From NCBI GenBank assembly GCA_964410665.1, contig CAYPIE010000161.1, forward strand, positions 1 through 8,450: a DNA stretch of 8,450 bases, in the 5' to 3' direction. The notes beneath the pieces were generated by a model, which saw only the letters and a list, made by a program, of their open reading frames with translations, was not told where the DNA came from and did not search any database. The translations under genes were made by a program, and so were the position numbers. Source of the stretch: CAYPIE01 sp964410665 (GTDB lineage Bacteria; Planctomycetota; Planctomycetia; Gemmatales; Gemmataceae). Positions 6,461-8,450 of this stretch are shown here, piece after piece. How positions within the stretch are numbered: position 1 is the first letter of the stretch; every line of letters begins with the position of its first letter.

Positions 6461-7153
6461 TTGTATCGTGCGCATTGCTATGCACGAGATTTTCAGGTTA
6501 ATGTTTGGGAGTTTGCTGTAGAAATCGGAGAATTCCGGCGACTTGGTCTTACCAACAATGAGTTTCGTTGGCTCCTCGTCAGTGGCTATGGTGATCATGC
6601 AGAGGAAATTACGCAATCAGGAGACGAACGACGGAGTTTTCGAGCTGCCGGGAAACAAGCATTCTCGGATCGCACTTGCTTTGTTATGACCCCAGACGGA
6701 GCAGCGTGGTTCGTTGGTCGTGCTGGGGAAGCGTCTGAGACGTCATCAACCGAGCAGATCAATTATCCAGGGCGCAGCAATGGCCTCATACACTCAGTAC
6801 ACACTCTAGTAGATGTCCCCACAAATGGGCAGCTTAATGATACCGTGACTGACATGAAGCCACGATGGGACGCGGAAAGGAAAGAGTTGTGTCTGGGGAA
6901 TCAGTTGGTGAAGGTGTTCAAGTGGCCGTCTCCCAATCAGGAAACCATTCTTGCGGTTTTCGAGGAAGAGGGGTGGCCAGCAAAAATTGACGACCCCCTT
7001 CCTGTCGTCCCTGACCAGTGCCCCAAGCGACGTCTCCACGATACCATCAAGTGTCTCAACCGCAACCAAAGGGTGGAGCTGATCCGATTTCGGGGAGATG
7101 GCACCGGCGAGGGGATCATTTGGACATATCTGAGAGATCAAGAGTGCGTGTAA
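6461..7153 (+). CDS. Planctomycete-type protein of unknown function with possible winged-helix C-terminus; start uncertain
   Basis: This 230-residue frame ends in TAA. Two parts look conserved from what I remember of a large Gemmata-type hypothetical family. The first, about residues 16-75, carries WEFAVEIGEFRRLGLTNNEF, GYGDHAEEITQ and RTCFVMTPDG. The second, about 133-226, carries PRWDAERKELCLGNQLVKVF, NQETILAVFEEEGWPAKIDD, CPKRRLHDTIKCLNRNQ and LIRFRGDGTGEGIIW. The second part has the helix, Trp and 'KRRLHDTI..LN' layout of a winged helix, so DNA binding is plausible, though not shown. No transmembrane segment or enzyme motif is visible. The frame begins after a TAA at 6443-6445, and the only upstream start choice is TTG 6461, without a ribosome-binding site; there is no in-frame ATG before the conserved part. 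The 5' end may therefore be lost or altered. It lies 47 bases before the iterons of the replication module. Confidence 0.7.
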   Translation: MYRAHCYARDFQVNVWEFAVEIGEFRRLGLTNNEFRWLLVSGYGDHAEEITQSGDERRSFRAAGKQAFSDRTCFVMTPDGAAWFVGRAGEASETSSTEQINYPGRSNGLIHSVHTLVDVPTNGQLNDTVTDMKPRWDAERKELCLGNQLVKVFKWPSPNQETILAVFEEEGWPAKIDDPLPVVPDQCPKRRLHDTIKCLNRNQRVELIRFRGDGTGEGIIWTYLRDQECV

Positions 7154-7200
7154 GAAGATTCTTGATCCGTTCCCCTTCCGATTGGGTCAATACACGAGTG

Positions 7201-7344
7201 GTTTCTGATACCCCGATATGAAGTTTCTAATTCCCACGAATTCGTTTCTAATACCCCGAAACTCGCAATCGGATTCTGATCCCCCGATACTTGACATTGG
7301 TTTCTAATTCCCCAATACTCCCGGCATGGTTTCTGATACACCGA
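7201..7344 (+). repeat. Six direct iterons upstream of and into repA
   Basis: Six copies of about 16 bases fit GTTTCTRATWCCCCGA, starting at 7201, 7223, 7244, 7272, 7300 and 7329. Copies 1 and 3 are closest to the consensus. Copy 2 has one extra A, copy 4 begins GATTC, copy 5 ends CCAA, and copy 6 has ACACCGA. Spacing is 22, 21, 28, 28 and 29 bases. Copies 3-5 also share a short A-A/T-ACT tail. Such direct repeats before a replication initiator are the standard binding sites for the initiator at plasmid origins and its own promoter. The last copy lies inside the coding sequence and encodes VSDTP. Confidence 0.9.
7291..7319 (+). promoter_or_regulatory. Candidate repA promoter embedded in the iterons
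   Basis: TTGACA (7291-7296) lies between iterons 4 and 5. Seventeen bases later comes AATACT (7314-7319, 4 of 6 to the consensus), in the tail of iteron 5. Transcription would start at about 7326, the A of the repA ATG, so the messenger would be leaderless. This fits the lack of a Shine-Dalgarno sequence. Initiator bound to iterons 4-6 would block it, giving autorepression. Confidence 0.45.
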
Positions 7345-8078
7345 AGGAATTACCTCTTCTGCCGGATCGGCATCCCCAGCACGATCTGTTCATTTGTGAT
7401 ATTGCGGATGCGGTTGTCAAGGACGACATGATGTCGATGGAGCATCCTTTCTTCTCGCTTTCCAAGAAGCCGGATACGAATCTTCGCCGTTATGAGAACG
7501 GCGACAAATGGTTGGAGGTCGTTCCCAGCGTCAAGGGGCTGGCTACGATCTATGACAAGGACATCTTGATTTACTGCATCTCGCAGATGATTGCCAAGAT
7601 GAATGACGGGCATTCTCCATCCCCTTGCGTGCGAATCGTGGCCAAAGACTTGCTGACGTTCATTAACCGCACAACTGGCGGGAAGGATTCCGAAGCCCTC
7701 AAGGATGCCTTGGATCGTCTCGACGGGACCCGGATTCGCACCAATGTCCGGACGGGCGGCGAGGAGGAGTACAAAGGGTTTGGCTTGATCGATTCGTTTG
7801 AGATCCGGCATTCGGAGAATACCGGTCGTATCTTGGAAATGTCGGTCAAGCTCTCGGATTGGGTCTTTCGCTCAATTGCTGCCAAGGAAGTATTAACGTT
7901 GCACCGTGATTATTTTCGGCTGCGAAAGCCTATCGAGCGACGTGTGTATGAAATCGCTCGAAAACAGTGCGGTAAACAACGGTGCTGGCGGGTGTCACTG
8001 AACGTGTTGCAGAAGAAATGCGGGTCGCGTGCTCCGTTGAAGGGCTTTCGGCATGACGTGAGGCAACTTGCGAAATGA
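7326..8078 (+). CDS. repA: Plasmid-type replication initiator protein A (RPA family), ended early by an in-frame TGA
   Basis: The frame gives 250 residues of a replication initiator, which binds iterons and opens the origin. I recognise the RPA family (PF10134 type) from its ordered motifs: LLPDRHPQHDLFICDIADA (11-29), MEHPFFSLSKKPD (38-50), VPSVKGLATIYDKDILIYCI (66-85), LTFINRTTGG (110-119), LKDALDRLDGTRIRTNVRTG (125-144), GFGLIDSFEI (151-160), LTLHRDYFRLRKPIERRVYE (190-209) and WRVSLNVLQKKCGS (221-234). This covers most of the DNA-binding winged-helix core. ATG 7326 is the natural start; no ribosome-binding site is visible and iteron 6 overlaps codons 2-7. The TGA at 8076-8078 falls where the family normally continues, and matching sequence resumes in frame immediately after it. 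The product is therefore either non-functional or a shortened initiator. Codons are less GC-rich than those of the kinase operon. Confidence 0.9.
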   Translation: MVSDTPKELPLLPDRHPQHDLFICDIADAVVKDDMMSMEHPFFSLSKKPDTNLRRYENGDKWLEVVPSVKGLATIYDKDILIYCISQMIAKMNDGHSPSPCVRIVAKDLLTFINRTTGGKDSEALKDALDRLDGTRIRTNVRTGGEEEYKGFGLIDSFEIRHSENTGRILEMSVKLSDWVFRSIAAKEVLTLHRDYFRLRKPIERRVYEIARKQCGKQRCWRVSLNVLQKKCGSRAPLKGFRHDVRQLAK

Positions 8079-8450
8079 GATCATTTACCGGACTATGCGG
8101 TGGATGAGGACGAGTCGGGTGATATGGTGACATTTTATTGCCGCAATACGTTTAAGGAGCCTTCAATACCAGAAGAGTGCCCGAATTTGGACTCGGAAAC
8201 TTATCACGACGCCCGCACGGTTGCTCCCGGTTACGACATACATTGGTTGGAACAAGAATGGCGAAACTGGTGGGCTGATAGCGACAAACCAGTATTTCAT
8301 GATCCCACTAAAGTAGTTATTGCGTTCTGCAAGCGAAGATACGAGAAGTTGTCATGCCAAGCCAGAAAATCGTTGACCGCATTCGGAATGAAATCGTCGC
8401 CAGCACCTTTTCGAGTTATGGGAATTGCTTCAGAAACCAGCCTGACGAGC
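8079..8450 (+). pseudogene. repA: C-terminal part of the same repA, cut off by the TGA, runs off the right edge
   Basis: Directly after the TGA the same frame is open for all 124 codons to the window end. It begins DHLPDYAVDEDESGDMVTFY and continues TYHDARTVAPGYDIHWLEQE, WRNWWADSDKPVFHDPTK and VVIAFCKRRYEK. DHLPDY, the VAPG.DI..LE.EWR.WW block and the AFCKRR end are what I remember from full-length RPA initiators. One base change would rejoin the two parts, for example TCA or CGA to TGA. The first internal ATG is 8124, with no good ribosome-binding site, so separate translation is unlikely. The last 34 residues before the edge are less typical and may be past the natural end. Confidence 0.75.

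Noticed and set aside
6252..6485. 77-codon reverse-strand frame starting with GTG
   Set aside because: It has no ribosome-binding site or recognisable family and overlaps the 5' end of the better supported forward gene. A short real gene cannot be fully excluded.
7152..7163. Hairpin AAGAA-GA-TTCTT after the 230-residue gene as a terminator
   Set aside because: Five weak pairs, a two-base loop and no T-run; too feeble to call.
7201..7344. CRISPR array
   Set aside because: Spacers are only about 5-13 bases, repeats are degenerate, and the position directly at an initiator gene fits iterons.
8076..8078. TGA as a recoded Trp or selenocysteine codon
   Set aside because: Other genes here end at TGA, and no selenocysteine-type stem-loop or enzyme context is evident; a point mutation is simpler.
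8354..8450. Forward frame MPSQKIVDRIRNE... open to the right edge
   Set aside because: Only 32 codons are visible, with a weak upstream purine run, and it lies inside the open repA continuation. It could be the next gene if repA ends early, but this cannot be decided here.
1..8450. tRNA, rRNA or other common RNA genes
   Set aside because: No T-arm plus acceptor pairing, rRNA core sequence, or RNase P, tmRNA or SRP signature was seen on either strand.

Overview
The window looks like chromosomal or plasmid DNA from a planctomycete (Planctomycetota, probably Gemmatales or Isosphaerales). Three things point there: an ECF sigma factor translationally coupled to a membrane Hanks-type Ser/Thr kinase with a planctomycete-style N-terminal domain; a roughly 230-residue protein of a type I remember from Gemmata-like genomes; and GC-rich codon choice in the intact left-hand genes. 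These assignments rest on motif recognition only, since no database search was possible.

Layout. (1) Positions 1-868: GC-rich and poorly resolved. A reverse-strand gene start runs off the left edge (121 to 1), and a second reverse-strand frame (711-469) looks coding but has no start and appears decayed. (2) Positions 870-3812: the clear functional unit, a reverse-strand operon of ECF sigma factor (3812-3234), transmembrane Ser/Thr kinase (GTG start at 3237, 4-base overlap with the sigma gene) and a 74-residue Ig-like protein (1094-870). (3) Positions 3813-5040: upstream region of the operon, an N-terminal remnant of an IS630-type transposase (4241-4101) flanked by a 10-base inverted repeat, then a hairpin-rich stretch without a convincing gene (about 4341-4720). 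(4) Positions 5040-5340: a sharply AT-rich island, with a sigma70-like promoter and one DnaA-box-like 9-mer. (5) Positions 5340-6445: a graveyard containing a short, decayed C-terminal piece of an IS5-type transposase on the reverse strand (about 5657-5517). (6) Positions 6461-8450: the 230-residue planctomycete protein, then six directly repeated iterons (7201-7344) leading into a plasmid-type replication initiator gene of the RPA family (PF10134 type).

How it works together. The sigma/kinase/Ig-like operon probably forms a one-membrane signalling unit. The kinase carries a cytoplasmic catalytic domain, one membrane segment and a large beta-rich outer domain, and its product could act on the coupled sigma factor. 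The right side is the replication module of a plasmid or integrated element, with iterons that overlap the initiator's promoter and its first codons. The initiator frame is cut by one TGA at codon 251, and conserved family sequence resumes in the same frame right after it. The replicon is therefore either dead or runs on a shortened initiator. Transposase relics and abrupt composition changes between the two halves suggest that the right half is acquired, eroding accessory DNA next to a host operon.
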